Numbered from the stretch's first letter, positions 1 to 11,366 are shown. The stretch: DNA of 64,000 nt from Anthopleura xanthogrammica (GCA_964019055.1 OZ025210.1:15828332-15892331); one strand, 5' to 3'. Made by a program: numbers and translations. The notes: generated from the letters alone by a model not told the origin.

Positions 1-409
1 TCTTCCTGGCATTATTTACAAGAAAGAAACCTCAATTACAGAATATCCACATATGACAACAAGCCATGAGGGTTATCAATGTTGAGTAAATGACGTCATA
101 AAAAGACACATTTGAATAATAACGAAAAGCGAAATCAAAACTTGTTTTGATGACGTTCCCTTTATCGTACCACAAAATCGTTTTTATATATTAGTGTGAA
201 TGCTATGAAGATGTCAAAAATGCAAAAATATCAATTTCTTTCATTTTATCGTCTACCCACTTTAATTTAACTCTTTATTTTACTTTCTCGTATCCTATTA
301 TTGAAATAAGAGAAAGTTCGTTAAACCAAACAGCAGACTGCGCGCTTGTTGGTGTATCTATTGCCTGACCGCCAGTTTTGCTATTGAGTAGTGGTCATCA
401 AATACAAAC

Positions 410-2005
410 CATATATGACGAGTGTTGTGCATTTCTTGTATAATAAACCATCACAATTAACCTCACAGCAATACGATCCATGTTTGTCTTTATCAACAGC
501 AGGGATGATAATTGTCACATTCCATCCACCAATAACAGAGAAATGAGCATTCACATTTTTCACTTGGGAAAAATTTTTGTCATATCCGTATCGATAGAAC
601 ATCCGTGCACAGTTGTAATAAATGTTTGAGTAACCAAATCTCTGGCTACATATGTAATGCCACGTGATGTGAGCAGTAGAACCAACATGTGCTAACGTCT
701 CATGCGAAGGTCGTGAAATCCACTTGAACCCATCTGTTGGACACAATGTTTCAACATTAAATAACTGAATTCACTATATATTATATTATATGATATCATA
801 TCATATCATATCATATCATATCATATCATATCATATCATATCATATCATATCATATCATATCATATCATATCATATCATATCATATCATATCATATCATA
901 TCATATCATATCATATCATATCATATCATATCATATCATATCATATCATATCATATCATATCATATCATATCATATCATATCATATCATATCATATCATA
1001 TCATATCATATCATATCATATCATATCATATCATATCATATCATATCATATCATATCATATCATATCATATCATATCATATCATATCATATCATATCATA
1101 TCATATCATATCATATCATATCATATCATATCATATCATATCATATCATATCATATCATATCATATCATATCATATCATATCATATCATATCATATCATA
1201 TCATATCATATCATATCATATCATATCATATCATATCATATCATATCATATCATATCATATCATATCATATCATATCATATCATATCATATCATATCATA
1301 TCATATCATATCATATCATATCATATCATATCATATCATATCATATCATATCATATCATATCATATCATATCATATCATATCATATCATATCATATCATA
1401 TCATATCATATCATATCATATCATATCATATCATATCATATCATATCATATCATATCATATCATATCATATCATATCATATCATATCATATCATATCATA
1501 TCATATCATATCATATCATATCATATCATATCATATCATATCATATCATATCATATCATATCATATCATATCATATCATATCATATCATATCATATCATA
1601 TCATATCATATCATATCATATCATATCATATCATATCATATCATATCATATCATATTATATTATATCGAGATTAATATAATGCTGATTTAATGAATTGTT
1701 ACCGTGGATAAACTTTAAACAATTATTTCATAGAAGCCGATTAAAAACATAAATATGGCGTAAGAATAAAATGTCCATGCAACCCTACATCACGCGCTTT
1801 GCATATTTGTTTTTCTGATTTATTTTAATTGTTTGTTATTTTTCTTTAAATTGTTTTGTTTATTTTTTCCACTCCTAATGTGATGTGAAATGGAAGCAAA
1901 AATGAAATATGTTGTAATTTTCTTACTCGTACCTGACAAGTTAATAAAGAATTGAAGGTTGATCCAAGTAAAAAGAAGGCGGAAGCTCATCAGAATACAG
2001 TTCAT
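410..2005 (-). CDS. IgSF receptor gene A, 5' part (signal exon and V-like exon)
   Basis: Two exons on the minus strand are visible. Exon 1 (1933-2005) starts at ATG 2005 and encodes a hydrophobic signal peptide beginning MNCILMSF, ending in phase 1 at a GTACGA donor. Exon 2 (410-733, 324 bp, phase 1 to 1) encodes a V-like Ig domain beginning DGFKWISRPSHE, with an F-strand D-K-H-G-S-Y-C-C motif and W in place of the B-strand cysteine (HITWHY). The remaining exons would lie left of the window. It is the paralogue of gene B at 19778-26057. The exon 2 donor is GTTTGT, where gene B has GTAAGT, so splicing may be weakened or the copy may be decaying. Intron 1 carries the 860-bp pentanucleotide repeat. 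By homology to gene B it should encode a membrane receptor. Confidence 0.7.
793..1656. repeat. Pentanucleotide microsatellite (ATATC)n
   Basis: About 172 near-perfect tandem copies of ATATC cover roughly 860 bp in intron 1 of receptor gene A. The five-base period gives an open frame of repeated ISYHI, which is an artefact. The paralogous intron at 25690-25730 has only a short AT-rich stretch at this place, so the array expanded after the duplication. Confidence 0.97.
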
Positions 2006-2065
2006 CTTCTTTAACCTATGCGAAAAAGATAAAGTTGCTGTCCATAAAGTATATATTTATGAATT

Positions 2066-2111
2066 ATCCTCCTCCTCCTCCTTCTCCTCCTCCTCCTCCT
2101 CCTTCTCCTCC

Positions 2112-2144
<33 letters not shown>

Positions 2145-2155
2145 CTTACATTATC
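2066..2155. repeat. Trinucleotide repeat (TCC)n/(ATC)n upstream of gene A
   Basis: CTCCTC-type repeats pass into ATC repeats about 60 bp upstream of the signal exon of gene A, probably in its promoter or 5' UTR. The homologous position in copy B (26117-26207) is a pure ATC array. Open frames of Pro, His or Ser runs here are artefacts. Confidence 0.9.
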
Positions 2156-2935
2156 ATCAGTTGACCTCAACATCAAAATCATTACTGATCAAAATCGAGC
2201 TCATCGTCAACACCATCATAATCATCATCATCGTCGTCATCAAGCTATAGTTATTTTTTTAATTATATAGATATCGATGAATTACCAGGATTTATCCGGT
2301 GTCTAAAACTTCGTACATTCTACACAGTCAGGATATGATATCCTTCACATGTGAAGATATCACCGTTGCCATGACTACTTTGCTATCAACCAATCACACA
2401 TTAAGGTGTTCGTGCGCCGTTTCTCAGATCAAAATGGCAGCTCCCACATTGTCGACGAACAAGAAATTTGATGATATTTTTGACCTTTTTTCTGCCTTTA
2501 TCATCAAAAATAGTAGAAAAAGAGAGGAAAGAAAGTGAAGAACGTTTATCACACTCACTCATAGTGTAGGTGATGAGTTGAGCTTACTTGAGCGAGAAAA
2601 TACTGAAGAAAACACCAAAACGAAAAATCTATTACGACTTAAAATTCTGCAAGAAATGACTAGAAATTAATTCAGGAAGAGCGTAAAGAAGACAGAGAAA
2701 TTGAAAACATTACTTCAAGTTAACTTAACCTTTATCTAAGCCAATTACTGGTACCAACCGGTACTGAGTTTGAGACGCTACTCCAGAAACGGCGATAAGT
2801 AAGCTTATATTATGGAAAGTGATATTACAGTGAGCCAAAAATCCACCTGATTTATATATTTTTATATATTAACTTATATATAAGTTTATATATTTATCTT
2901 GGATATTTCATCGCTATCTATATAATAAACAGAAC

Positions 2936-3068
2936 ATTACACAGGCGCTTGGGCATGCGAATTTTATCTTCTCGTGTTGCTGATCTCTCACTCGTTCGCT
3001 ACGCTCACTCGTGATAGAGATCATCAACACTCAAAGATAAAATTCGTATCTCCACGCATCCATGTAAT
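2936..3068. repeat. Palindromic foldback element (MITE-like)
   Basis: The sequence folds into one long imperfect hairpin. The left part (ATTACACAGGCGCTTGGG...) is mirrored by the right part ending in CATCCATGTAAT, with a centre made of CACTCGTTCGCTACGCTCACTC. The homologous copy is at 28318-28452. No coding capacity. Confidence 0.7.
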
Positions 3069-3149
3069 ATTCTCTATATCTTCACTTTAATAACAGTTTT
3101 ATAGAATTTTAAACTGAGCTATTGCTTTATTAATTTTTTTTTACGATAA

Positions 3150-5105
3150 AAGATATTACAAATCACACTCCCGCTACGCGGTTGTGTGATTTTGTTTTCG
3201 CGCGTTTGATATCAGACCAAATTGCACTCCACTTAGTTCAATTACCATTATTTATCTTGAAATATACTGATATCAAAAAAAATAATAAATGATAAATTAA
3301 AAAAAAACCCTGATGCGTGGATAAAGTAAAATACATTTCTTATACCGCACATATTTATTGCTTCTAATGACGTTACTGCATTAGCTAGAACTTTGTCGGC
3401 TTCTGAAACTGAAATATTTTGTCCGCTGGCTGTAAATTTTTGAATGAGAAAAGTTTACTGAAGACAAAAAATGATGAATATTCCACTAACTTAATTCATT
3501 ATTTTTATATATGGCAAGCTTTTGGCCACGTTTATCTTTTTCAGGGCTTTTTAACATGTAACAAATAGGTTAAGTAATTTGTTTTTCTTTCATTATATCT
3601 AAGCTGCCCACCACTGAGAATTCTATTAGGAAGTCCAACAAAGCAAAGTGTCAGAACCTCAGCATTTTTAAAATAGTCGGCACATGGCTAACGTGGCAAC
3701 AATGGCAAGGTCTATTAATGTAAAGTCCATCTAACTATCACAAATCGCCAAGCTATTTATTTCTGTAAATATAATTTTTATTTTTTCAATGCCTACAGCT
3801 AGAGAAACGACAAGAGTGATTTTACTTAACCGATCGGAAACAAAAATTGCTTTTTCTAATTATGGCTTCGAAACTAAACAAAAGTTCGAAACAACCCTTT
3901 TTGTGTGCGGGTTTGTTGATATAACTATATTTTAATTTTCTAGTGTTGCACATGAAAGCGCATGCATGTAAGTGACCACCTTGGACGTTTACCTCACTGA
4001 GCAACACCAAACCTAGAACCCAGAACACCAAACCTACGCAGGCTATTATAATGGGGTCTGAATATGATCCTTAGCGTTAAGAATATTGTTATAAAGAAAT
4101 ATGGCAATTCTTTACTTTCGCATATCTCACAATTTATAGCAGTTTGGGGGTAACCGGTCAAAAAAGTCAAAAAACCGGTCAAAAAATAGAAAGTTCTTCA
4201 ATCAAATGTAAACTATACCTGCTTTTATTTGTGAAATACTGATTATCATTTTCCCACATGCAGAACATCAAGAAGTTTAGTGTTACAGAAAATGTATTGA
4301 CTCATTAATCAATATTCCAAATTTACTTTACAGACTCTTTCTTTCTCTCTGATTCTTTCTTTTTTCATTGGTTTCTGGCTGTTTCTTGTACATCTTCATA
4401 TTATTTACGATCCATTTGTAACATCTTCTGATCAGTCTTCAGCATAATATATGCGGTTTTTACCCTGATTACCCCTCAACCGCAATGTCTTATAATAACA
4501 AATGAAATTAAGAGCGACTGTCTGTGAATAACTCAAAAAATCGATTCGCTCATATTCTGTTTATTGATAGCCTTTAGTATGAAATACATTGAGGTGTTTT
4601 TAGTTTTGAAAAAAAAACACCTTAATTCCCAAGAATGAGGACAGTTCGAGCCGATAATTTTGCTTAGCGCTTGTGTAGTTGATTTTTCATGGCAAATATC
4701 ATCTCTTACCTCATACCTGTGAATTCCGGTACGCTCTGTGAGCCAGTCAATATGCCCTAAGGCTTGTAAACTTCACTGTTGGTAATTTTCAGTTAGAAGA
4801 GATCACTTGGGGGATCTAAACATTCATCCGTAGAAATAGTCAAAAGTCTCTCATCCGTTTGTTTACATGTTCAACTGGTTATATCACTCGTCCCAGTCCA
4901 CCGATACTTTTGTACCAAGGCAGGGGTGGTAGAGGGGAGCTTTAGCAAAAACATTTACGATGTTCTATAGAAAAGAATGGATAAACGATAAAACTGTTGT
5001 AATGTCAGTATATTATTAAAAGACTTAATAATGTTTATTATTGAAAGACGTATTGTAATGTTTATCTATGATTTAAAAAAGTCATTTACTTTTATGAAAT
5101 TTGCA
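3150..5105. other. Intergenic, no gene recognised
   Basis: AT-rich sequence with many stop codons in all frames. I see no conserved coding segment, RNA gene or long repeat. Open frames at 3822-4182 are short and resemble nothing I know. Confidence 0.5.
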
Positions 5106-5312
5106 ATAGGGTCCTCAAGTCTGACGTCACGAAAAAATAAATTTTGGCTTTAGCAATTTTCGATTTTCAAATACGATAGACAATCAAAAAAGACATTTAC
5201 ACGTCAAATTTGATGAGAATCAGTCAAATAACAGCTGAGACATGGCCATTTGAATGTATAATTTCCCCATACAAATCACTGTATTTTCGGCTCGGTTTAT
5301 AAAGTTATTTAT

Positions 5313-5493
5313 TGTGCTAATTTAGAGTATAGTCTCGTCTCTTCTAGAACGTTTTAATCAAATAAACTCTGGATAAATCTTACAACTCAGTGTTCTTGTA
5401 CGACTCACTTCTCTCCTCCTCTACAAACATGTGTTCTTTTTCTCAACTCCACTCCCCTCTCCACAGGGAGCCCATATTATACATTCTCTCACA
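5313..5493 (-). repeat. BEL 3' LTR
   Basis: 181 bp, TG...CA ends, indistinguishable by eye from the LTR at 11186-11366. It is flanked on its outer side by the target duplication TTTAT. Confidence 0.95.
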
Positions 5494-5516
5494 CTCCCCC
5501 TTGACCAACGCAGTAA

Positions 5517-7340
5517 CTAAACTGCTTGGTCACTAATAAGTTCCTTGATTCGCACTCTTGCTTGATCCTTTGCTCTTCTTTGGGGTCTTCCATCCTTCAC
5601 ATCATGATCAGTTTCATCTGGTTTCTTGGTAAGTTCACTCTTGGTGCCTTTTAACTTTGTCGGTTTCTCTTGCGTGCATGTAATTTCTAATGGGTAAATC
5701 TTCTGGACCGGTCTCCTCAGGTGGGTCGTCTTACCACCTTTCTTTAGAGTTCTGACTTTTACTCCTCTAACCTCTTGATCCTCTCCGACGATCAGCTCCT
5801 CTACAACTCCCGTCTTCCACTTGATGCGACTCGGTTTATCATCATGAATGATTACAACGTCTCCTACCTCTGCAACCTTATTTCTGGTAGACTTCTTTCT
5901 TTGGAACTCTCGAAGGTTCATCAAGTACTCTGTACTCCATCGTTTCCAAAAATGGTTCAGTAACAAGTTCAGATACATCTGTCTTCTAGTTATATCTGTC
6001 AAATCGCAATCTTCTGCATCTTCTGATGGGTGTGGTAGCGTTGCTAAGCGTCTTCCCGTTATAAGGTGTGAGGGTGTCAGCGGCTGCTCACTGGTCTCAG
6101 GTTCAATGTGTGTTAATGGTCTAGAGTTCAAAGTGCCTTCAACCTCTGTTAGCACTGTCATAAGCTCTTCGTAGTTGAGTCTTGCATTACCAAGTACTTT
6201 CCTAAGGGATCTTTTGACTAACTGTACCATTCGCTCGTAAAACCCACCCCACCATGGAGCCTTCTCTAAAATAAAGTTCCATTTGATTCCTTTCGCTGAC
6301 ACGTAACGTTGAACATCTTCATTAGCAAACAGTTTCCTGATTTCTTTATCTGCAAGTTTAAACGTTGTAGCATTGTCTGAAGTAATAGTAGAGGGAATTC
6401 CTCTTCTTGAAACGAATCGTCTTAAACATCTCATGAACGACTCGGTAGATAAGTCTGGAGCCAGTTCCAAATGTAAAGCTCTAGAAGAAGTACATGTAAA
6501 CAAACATATGTAAGTCTTTGGACCTTGTTCCGGTATCAGCTCTGAGGGCTTTATGTACAATGGACCTGCATAGTCCACTCCAACATGTGTAAATGCTAGT
6601 GTCTCTACAACCCTATAAGGTGGTAGATCTGAGTGTCCTGGTGAAGCATATACTGTTCCTTGCAATCTCTTGCACAATACACAATGAAACAAAATCTTCC
6701 TCACTAGTTGACGTCCTCTAGGGATCCAAAACTGACTTCTAACTTGGGTCAATGTCTCTTTAACTCCTCCGTGCTGAACTTCTCTGTGACAATGTTCCAC
6801 AATCAATCTTGTTAAGTAATGTTCTCGTGGTAATAAAATGGGAAACTTAGCTTCAACAGGTAGTAACGAATGAGCTAACCTTCCTCTGCTCCTTATGATT
6901 CCTTCTTCATCTTTGAACAGACCAAGCTGTTTTTGCAGATCCTTCCAATTCTTCTGCTGCTCCATCTCTCTTTGGGCATCACGAATCCACAGTTTCTCTG
7001 CTGTTATCACTTCTTCTTGTGATACCTCAGTGTTCCTTAGTAGTTTCTGTTTACTGTCATCTGATCTAGTCTTCAGAATGGCAATGAATCTTAACACAGT
7101 TGCTGTAACTCTGAATAACTTCATAGGTTTACTATATCTTGTACAATCAATGACCTCTGACACGTTCATGGGCTTGACTGCATTATGTGTCTCAAGAGCG
7201 TACGTCAGAAATGAAGTTGTACTCCCTGGTTCATTCTGCTTTGCATTTTTCACACGAAATTCCTTTAAGCAATCTTCAGATACATCTGTTTCCTCAATGA
7301 ATCCATCTAGCTTGGGGTAACAGTCTGGTGGTCCTTTCAA
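5517..7340 (-). CDS. BEL integrase and C-terminal region
   Basis: This continues the reading frame of the upstream polyprotein and is separated from it only by the TAG at 7341-7343; it has no ATG of its own at the boundary. Visible parts are an HHCC zinc domain (HCHREVQHGG ... HCVLCKR), the integrase core with D in FTHVGVDYAGP, D in TSDNATTFK and E in APWWGGFYERMVQ, then the DUF5641-type C-terminal region typical of BEL/Pao elements (LNHFWKRWSTEYL ... VGDVVIIHDD). A basic, low-complexity tail ends just inside the 3' LTR. It would insert the cDNA into the genome. Its expression as part of the polyprotein now needs readthrough of the stop. Confidence 0.93.
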   Translation of the reverse strand: MKGPPDCYPKLDGFIEETDVSEDCLKEFRVKNAKQNEPGSTTSFLTYALETHNAVKPMNVSEVIDCTRYSKPMKLFRVTATVLRFIAILKTRSDDSKQKLLRNTEVSQEEVITAEKLWIRDAQREMEQQKNWKDLQKQLGLFKDEEGIIRSRGRLAHSLLPVEAKFPILLPREHYLTRLIVEHCHREVQHGGVKETLTQVRSQFWIPRGRQLVRKILFHCVLCKRLQGTVYASPGHSDLPPYRVVETLAFTHVGVDYAGPLYIKPSELIPEQGPKTYICLFTCTSSRALHLELAPDLSTESFMRCLRRFVSRRGIPSTITSDNATTFKLADKEIRKLFANEDVQRYVSAKGIKWNFILEKAPWWGGFYERMVQLVKRSLRKVLGNARLNYEELMTVLTEVEGTLNSRPLTHIEPETSEQPLTPSHLITGRRLATLPHPSEDAEDCDLTDITRRQMYLNLLLNHFWKRWSTEYLMNLREFQRKKSTRNKVAEVGDVVIIHDDKPSRIKWKTGVVEELIVGEDQEVRGVKVRTLKKGGKTTHLRRPVQKIYPLEITCTQEKPTKLKGTKSELTKKPDETDHDVKDGRPQRRAKDQARVRIKELISDQAV

Positions 7341-10300
7341 CTAACTAGGACCCTCCCACCATGTGCTGTTGCTTTCAATCTCTGAAGGGAAACAACCTCT
7401 TGATCCAACATCTGCAGGGTTCTGGGTCCCTGGGCAATGACCCCACATATCAACAGTTGTCAATTCTAATATTGTACTCACTCTGTTGTCTACAAACTGT
7501 TTCAGTTCCTTAGTTCGTGTTATCCAGTACAGGACTGCCTTGCTATCAGTCCAGCAGTAGTATCTGTCAATGTTCATAATGGACTCTAGTGCCTTCTTCA
7601 CTGTGGTAATCAGGCGTGAGGTGATCACTGCTGCAATAAGCTCCAACCTCGGTATGGTTAGCTCTGACAAGGGTGCAAGTCTTGACTTGGAAGTAACTAA
7701 TGTTGTGTGTCTAAATCCCATCTCTGTCTCTATGCACAAGTATACAACAGAACAATAACCCTTTTTAGAGGCATCTCCAAATGCATGTAGGCTTGTTGAT
7801 TTCAAGGGATCAGTTATCTGAGAGTTCAAGTAATATCTTGGCACGACAATTTCCTTAGCCTTGTCAGCATCTGATAACCATCTTCTAACGAATCTCTGTT
7901 TACCCTCTGGTAGGGGACAGTCCCAGTCATATTTCTGAACACAAAGTTCCTGAAACAACATCTTGATTGGCATCATGGCAGGTGAAATCAGTCCCAGTGG
8001 ATCAAATAATTTCACTGACAAACGTAAAACATTCCTCTTGTTGAGCTCTAGGCTTCTAGCAAACTCTGTTACCTTGTCTAGCTTTATTACAAGGGTGTCT
8101 GAGTTTAAGTTCCAGTTGATACCAAGAACCTTATGTTCCCCTTGTGTAGGATCAATCTCATGTAATCCTCCTACAGAAATCTTAGCATAAGATTCAGTGT
8201 CTCTCTCGACTGTGGTTTGATGTGTCTGCGGTGGATTCTCTTCTCTTACCTCAGCAGGCTTTGTATTATCTATCCTGCCCTCTGCAATCCTCTTCATTAC
8301 ATCCTTGCTGTTTGAAGCCCACTTTTTGAGATTAAAGCCACCGGCTGACATACATGACTTTGCTGTGTTGCATAACATTAAGGCTTCGTCCTCATCATTC
8401 CCCCCAGAGGTCCAGTCATCAACATAGAACCCGTCCAGTACTCTATCTGCAAGGGCATGATTATCACCATAATAAGACTTGATGTGATAATTCAAAGTAG
8501 CATTAAGTAAGAAGGGGGAACAGTTCATTCCAAAGAGTACCCTGTTAAATCTGTAAACTTCAACTTCTGGATCTTCTGCATTCATATCATTCACCCATAG
8601 GAACCTCATCAAATCTCTTTGACTGTCCTCAACACAAATGTTCAAAAAGGCCTTCTCAATGTCAGCAACCAATCCTACTCTGTGTGCTCTGAAGCGTACC
8701 AAAATGTCCAGTAATGCACTTGACAAGGGTGGTCCAGTATAAATACAGTCATTGAGTGATGGGTACTGTGGGCTAATCTTAGCACTGGCATCATATACCA
8801 CTCTTAACTTAGTAGACAATGCATCTCTTCTGATCACAGCTTGATGTGGTAAATAATGGACCTCCTCTGAAGTCTCTCTCTCATTAGGTTTCAACTTTTC
8901 CAGTATTCCACTTTGCTCTTGTTCTGTTATTATCTGGTCATATTCCTTGTAGATGTCTTGGTTCCTCCTCAGCCGCTTTACTAGTGAATCCAGTCGAGAC
9001 AAGGCCAACTCATAATTATCTGGTAGAGGCTTGTGTTTATCCTTAACTGGTAATCTGACAACATATCTACCTTCCTGGAAGGAGATATTCTTCAAGAAAG
9101 ACTCATGAATAGTTTCAGTGTCAACAATGCCAATTGCATCTAAGTCCCATAACTTGTTTACTAGTTCCTTTGAACACTCTGATCCAGAGTCACTGTAGTC
9201 GACTAGGGGTTGCACCGTTGACTGAATCTTCAGAACATGGGTAGATACAAGATTGACACTTGATAATGGGTTGCTCCTTGAGGATGGCATCGGTCCTGAT
9301 AACACCCAGCCTAACCTTGTCTCACTTGCAACTGGTCCACCAATCTCCCCCTGTTTGACATTCCCAGTGAAGAACTTCCAATAGAAATCTGCTCCAATCA
9401 ACATGTCAATTTCAATTCCAGATTCTCCATTGTTACTATCAGCTAGGTCAATATCACTCAGGTATACAAAGTTCCTTTTTGCCTTGTCAATCTCTTGACT
9501 TCCCAATGGTGGACAGATTGTTGGCACAACAAACAAATTCACAGAAGTAGATGACTGTTCATTCACATCTTTAACAATCAATTCCACATTTTCACACATT
9601 CTCAGCTCAGATGACTTGTTATTTCCAAATGTTTGTATCATCAATGACTCTCTCTTTCCAGGTTTTAAGTTCAATTGTTCCTTGACATGTTGAGTAACAT
9701 AACTCCTTTGACTTCCTGAATCAAATATGACTCTGATTCTCATGTTAGCATTAGAATTTGGTGACTTTATGATGGCTTGTGCAGTCTGAAGTAGAATGCT
9801 ATCATATGAACTCACATGAAGTGTGTTGGTGGCATTATTGCTTGCGCCCGCCCCTCTGGTCTGTTGATGTGGGACTGTGCTAGATGTCTGTGATACTGAG
9901 TTGGATGCTGGAGTGTTCTCACTTGATTGTCTGACTTGGCTCTCCTCACACAGACTAACATGATGTCTTCCAGAACATTTAGGACATACCTTTGCTGATG
10001 TACAATTCCTGGCAATATGATCTTTCTTGAGGCATCTGTAGCAGCGGCCTTGTTTACGTAATTCTTGTCTCCTCTTGGCTCTATCAGTAACTACATGGCA
10101 ATTAGCTGATGTATGTTCTCCTCTACAGTAAGAACATGTTATTGATCTTGTTGGTTCGCTTGTAAACAGTGTTGCTGCTGTTGTGGGACTACTTTTCTTC
10201 CAGGTAAATGAAGGTCTCCTTACGTTTGATTCACTCTGTTGTCCTCCGGAAGCCTGAACTCCAGCGCACCGTTTCCGATTTTCCACTTCTTCTCTCAATA

Positions 10301-11144
10301 AATCCAGCAATGGATCCAACTCCCAGGTTCCTTTAATTTGTCGACTGATACTGAGTTTTGCATCCTCTGGTAGTTTTTTCACGATAACAGGGACAAGCAG
10401 TGCTCCATAAGATGATGTGGGTACGTCTAGCGCCTTCAAGCCACGCACGTGCGTTTCGATCTGTTCGTAGGTTTGCCTGAGCTTGTTTACGTCGGTCGAT
10501 GAATTAAGTGGAGGAATTTTCAACAAAAAATCCATATGGCTGCTTATAATGGTCTGTTTGTCTCCAAAACGTCGCTGTAGTAGATCTATGGCTGTTCCAT
10601 AATTTCCTTCAGTCAGTTGAAGGCCAGAAATCGTCGATTCAGCTTTCCCTTCCACCAAACCTCTCAAGTAGTTGAATTTGTCGATGTCTGACAACCCACT
10701 ATTCTCGTGTACGGCGCTCTTGAAACTATCCCAAAATGACTGCCATTCCGTTGGTTCTCCTCTAAATTTCTTCAGAACTAGCTTGGGAAGTTTAGTTGCT
10801 GTTGAAGTTGTCGGTGTAGAGTTGTTACCTCCGCTCGTTGTTGTTTTTTCTTTCACCAAAAGTGCTGCATCTATTTTGGCTTGTAGCTCATGAATTAACT
10901 CGGTGAATTTTCCCGCCTCTTCTATTTCAGTAAATATTTCGCTTTCATCCTCGAATTTATCCAAAATTTCTTCGTCTAATTCGTTTAGCTTTGTAAGCTT
11001 ATCTTCTAGGGTTCTCTTCAGTTGATTTAGCTTGATGCTTCTATCATAATTTTGGCTATGTTCCACGATAGTCGTCTCTACTGCTTCCTTCATATTTCTC
11101 ACCACCAGACGGTGCCCTTGTCTCACCTTTTCTTTCTTCGACAT
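7341..11144 (-). CDS. BEL gag-protease-reverse transcriptase-RNase H polyprotein
   Basis: 1,267 codons starting at ATG 11144, about 40 bp after the primer site. In order: an N-terminal coiled region; a DUF1759-type gag domain from about residue 120 (FRGEPTEWQSFWDSF); CCHC-type zinc knuckles at about 338-400 (CSYCRGEHTSANC, CYRCLKKDHIARNC); an aspartic protease with DSGS near 475; reverse transcriptase from about 790, with the metal-binding D in VADIEKAFLN near 828 and YVDD near 907; and an A17/RNase H region near 1120 (HAFGDAS). It ends WWEGPS followed by TAG, with integrase coding in the same frame beyond. I infer a single nonsense change in an otherwise open element. Domain order matches BEL/Pao. 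Confidence 0.95.
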   Translation of the reverse strand: MSKKEKVRQGHRLVVRNMKEAVETTIVEHSQNYDRSIKLNQLKRTLEDKLTKLNELDEEILDKFEDESEIFTEIEEAGKFTELIHELQAKIDAALLVKEKTTTSGGNNSTPTTSTATKLPKLVLKKFRGEPTEWQSFWDSFKSAVHENSGLSDIDKFNYLRGLVEGKAESTISGLQLTEGNYGTAIDLLQRRFGDKQTIISSHMDFLLKIPPLNSSTDVNKLRQTYEQIETHVRGLKALDVPTSSYGALLVPVIVKKLPEDAKLSISRQIKGTWELDPLLDLLREEVENRKRCAGVQASGGQQSESNVRRPSFTWKKSSPTTAATLFTSEPTRSITCSYCRGEHTSANCHVVTDRAKRRQELRKQGRCYRCLKKDHIARNCTSAKVCPKCSGRHHVSLCEESQVRQSSENTPASNSVSQTSSTVPHQQTRGAGASNNATNTLHVSSYDSILLQTAQAIIKSPNSNANMRIRVIFDSGSQRSYVTQHVKEQLNLKPGKRESLMIQTFGNNKSSELRMCENVELIVKDVNEQSSTSVNLFVVPTICPPLGSQEIDKAKRNFVYLSDIDLADSNNGESGIEIDMLIGADFYWKFFTGNVKQGEIGGPVASETRLGWVLSGPMPSSRSNPLSSVNLVSTHVLKIQSTVQPLVDYSDSGSECSKELVNKLWDLDAIGIVDTETIHESFLKNISFQEGRYVVRLPVKDKHKPLPDNYELALSRLDSLVKRLRRNQDIYKEYDQIITEQEQSGILEKLKPNERETSEEVHYLPHQAVIRRDALSTKLRVVYDASAKISPQYPSLNDCIYTGPPLSSALLDILVRFRAHRVGLVADIEKAFLNICVEDSQRDLMRFLWVNDMNAEDPEVEVYRFNRVLFGMNCSPFLLNATLNYHIKSYYGDNHALADRVLDGFYVDDWTSGGNDEDEALMLCNTAKSCMSAGGFNLKKWASNSKDVMKRIAEGRIDNTKPAEVREENPPQTHQTTVERDTESYAKISVGGLHEIDPTQGEHKVLGINWNLNSDTLVIKLDKVTEFARSLELNKRNVLRLSVKLFDPLGLISPAMMPIKMLFQELCVQKYDWDCPLPEGKQRFVRRWLSDADKAKEIVVPRYYLNSQITDPLKSTSLHAFGDASKKGYCSVVYLCIETEMGFRHTTLVTSKSRLAPLSELTIPRLELIAAVITSRLITTVKKALESIMNIDRYYCWTDSKAVLYWITRTKELKQFVDNRVSTILELTTVDMWGHCPGTQNPADVGSRGCFPSEIESNSTWWEGPS

Positions 11145-11168
11145 GATTTAATCCGCTTTAACAAACCA

Positions 11169-11185
11169 TCCGGCTCGAAGGACCA
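11169..11185 (-). other. BEL primer binding site, tRNA-Tyr type
   Basis: The plus strand reads TCCGGCTCGAAGGACCA, directly next to the 5' LTR. This matches the 3' end of metazoan tRNA-Tyr (…CCGGCTCGAAGGA plus CCA), so the minus-strand transcript would be primed by that tRNA. Confidence 0.85.
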
Positions 11186-11366
11186 TGTGCTAATTTAGAG
11201 TATAGTCTCGTCTCTTCTAGAACGTTTTAATCAAATAAACTCTGGATAAATCTTACAACTCAGTGTTCTTGTACGACTCACTTCTCTCCTCCTCTACAAA
11301 CATGTGTTCTTTTTCTCAACTCCACTCCCCTCTCCACAGGGAGCCCATATTATACATTCTCTCACA
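11186..11366 (-). repeat. BEL 5' LTR
   Basis: 181 bp, the partner of 5313-5493. Target duplication TTTAT follows at 11367-11371. Confidence 0.95.

Larger units (their letters stand above)
1..3150. repeat. Segmental duplication, copy A
   Basis: This block is colinear with 24912-28530 in the same orientation. Shared landmarks are the intron sequence at 1-400, the V-like exon (410-733), the signal-peptide exon (1933-2005), the trinucleotide repeat just upstream of it, the downstream stretch at 2280-2810 and a palindromic element at 2936-3068. Copy A has a large pentanucleotide expansion that copy B lacks. Copy B has a roughly 1.3-kb LINE insertion (26913-28260) that copy A lacks. Similarity ends near 3150, and on the left it runs off the window edge. 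Confidence 0.9.
5313..11366 (-). mobile_element. BEL/Pao LTR retrotransposon, nearly intact
   Basis: This is a full-length element on the minus strand. Two 181-bp LTRs (5313-5493 and 11186-11366) begin TGTGCTAA and end CTCACA, and appear identical. A 5-bp target duplication TTTAT lies at 5308-5312 and 11367-11371. The primer binding site directly abuts the 5' LTR. One long gag-pol reading frame runs from ATG 11144 to 5517 with a single in-frame TAG at 7341-7343. LTR identity indicates a recent insertion. Confidence 0.97.

Noticed and set aside
790..1680. 296-codon open frame of repeated ISYHI
   Set aside because: It is the translation of a five-base microsatellite inside an intron of gene A; any frame of such a repeat can be open.
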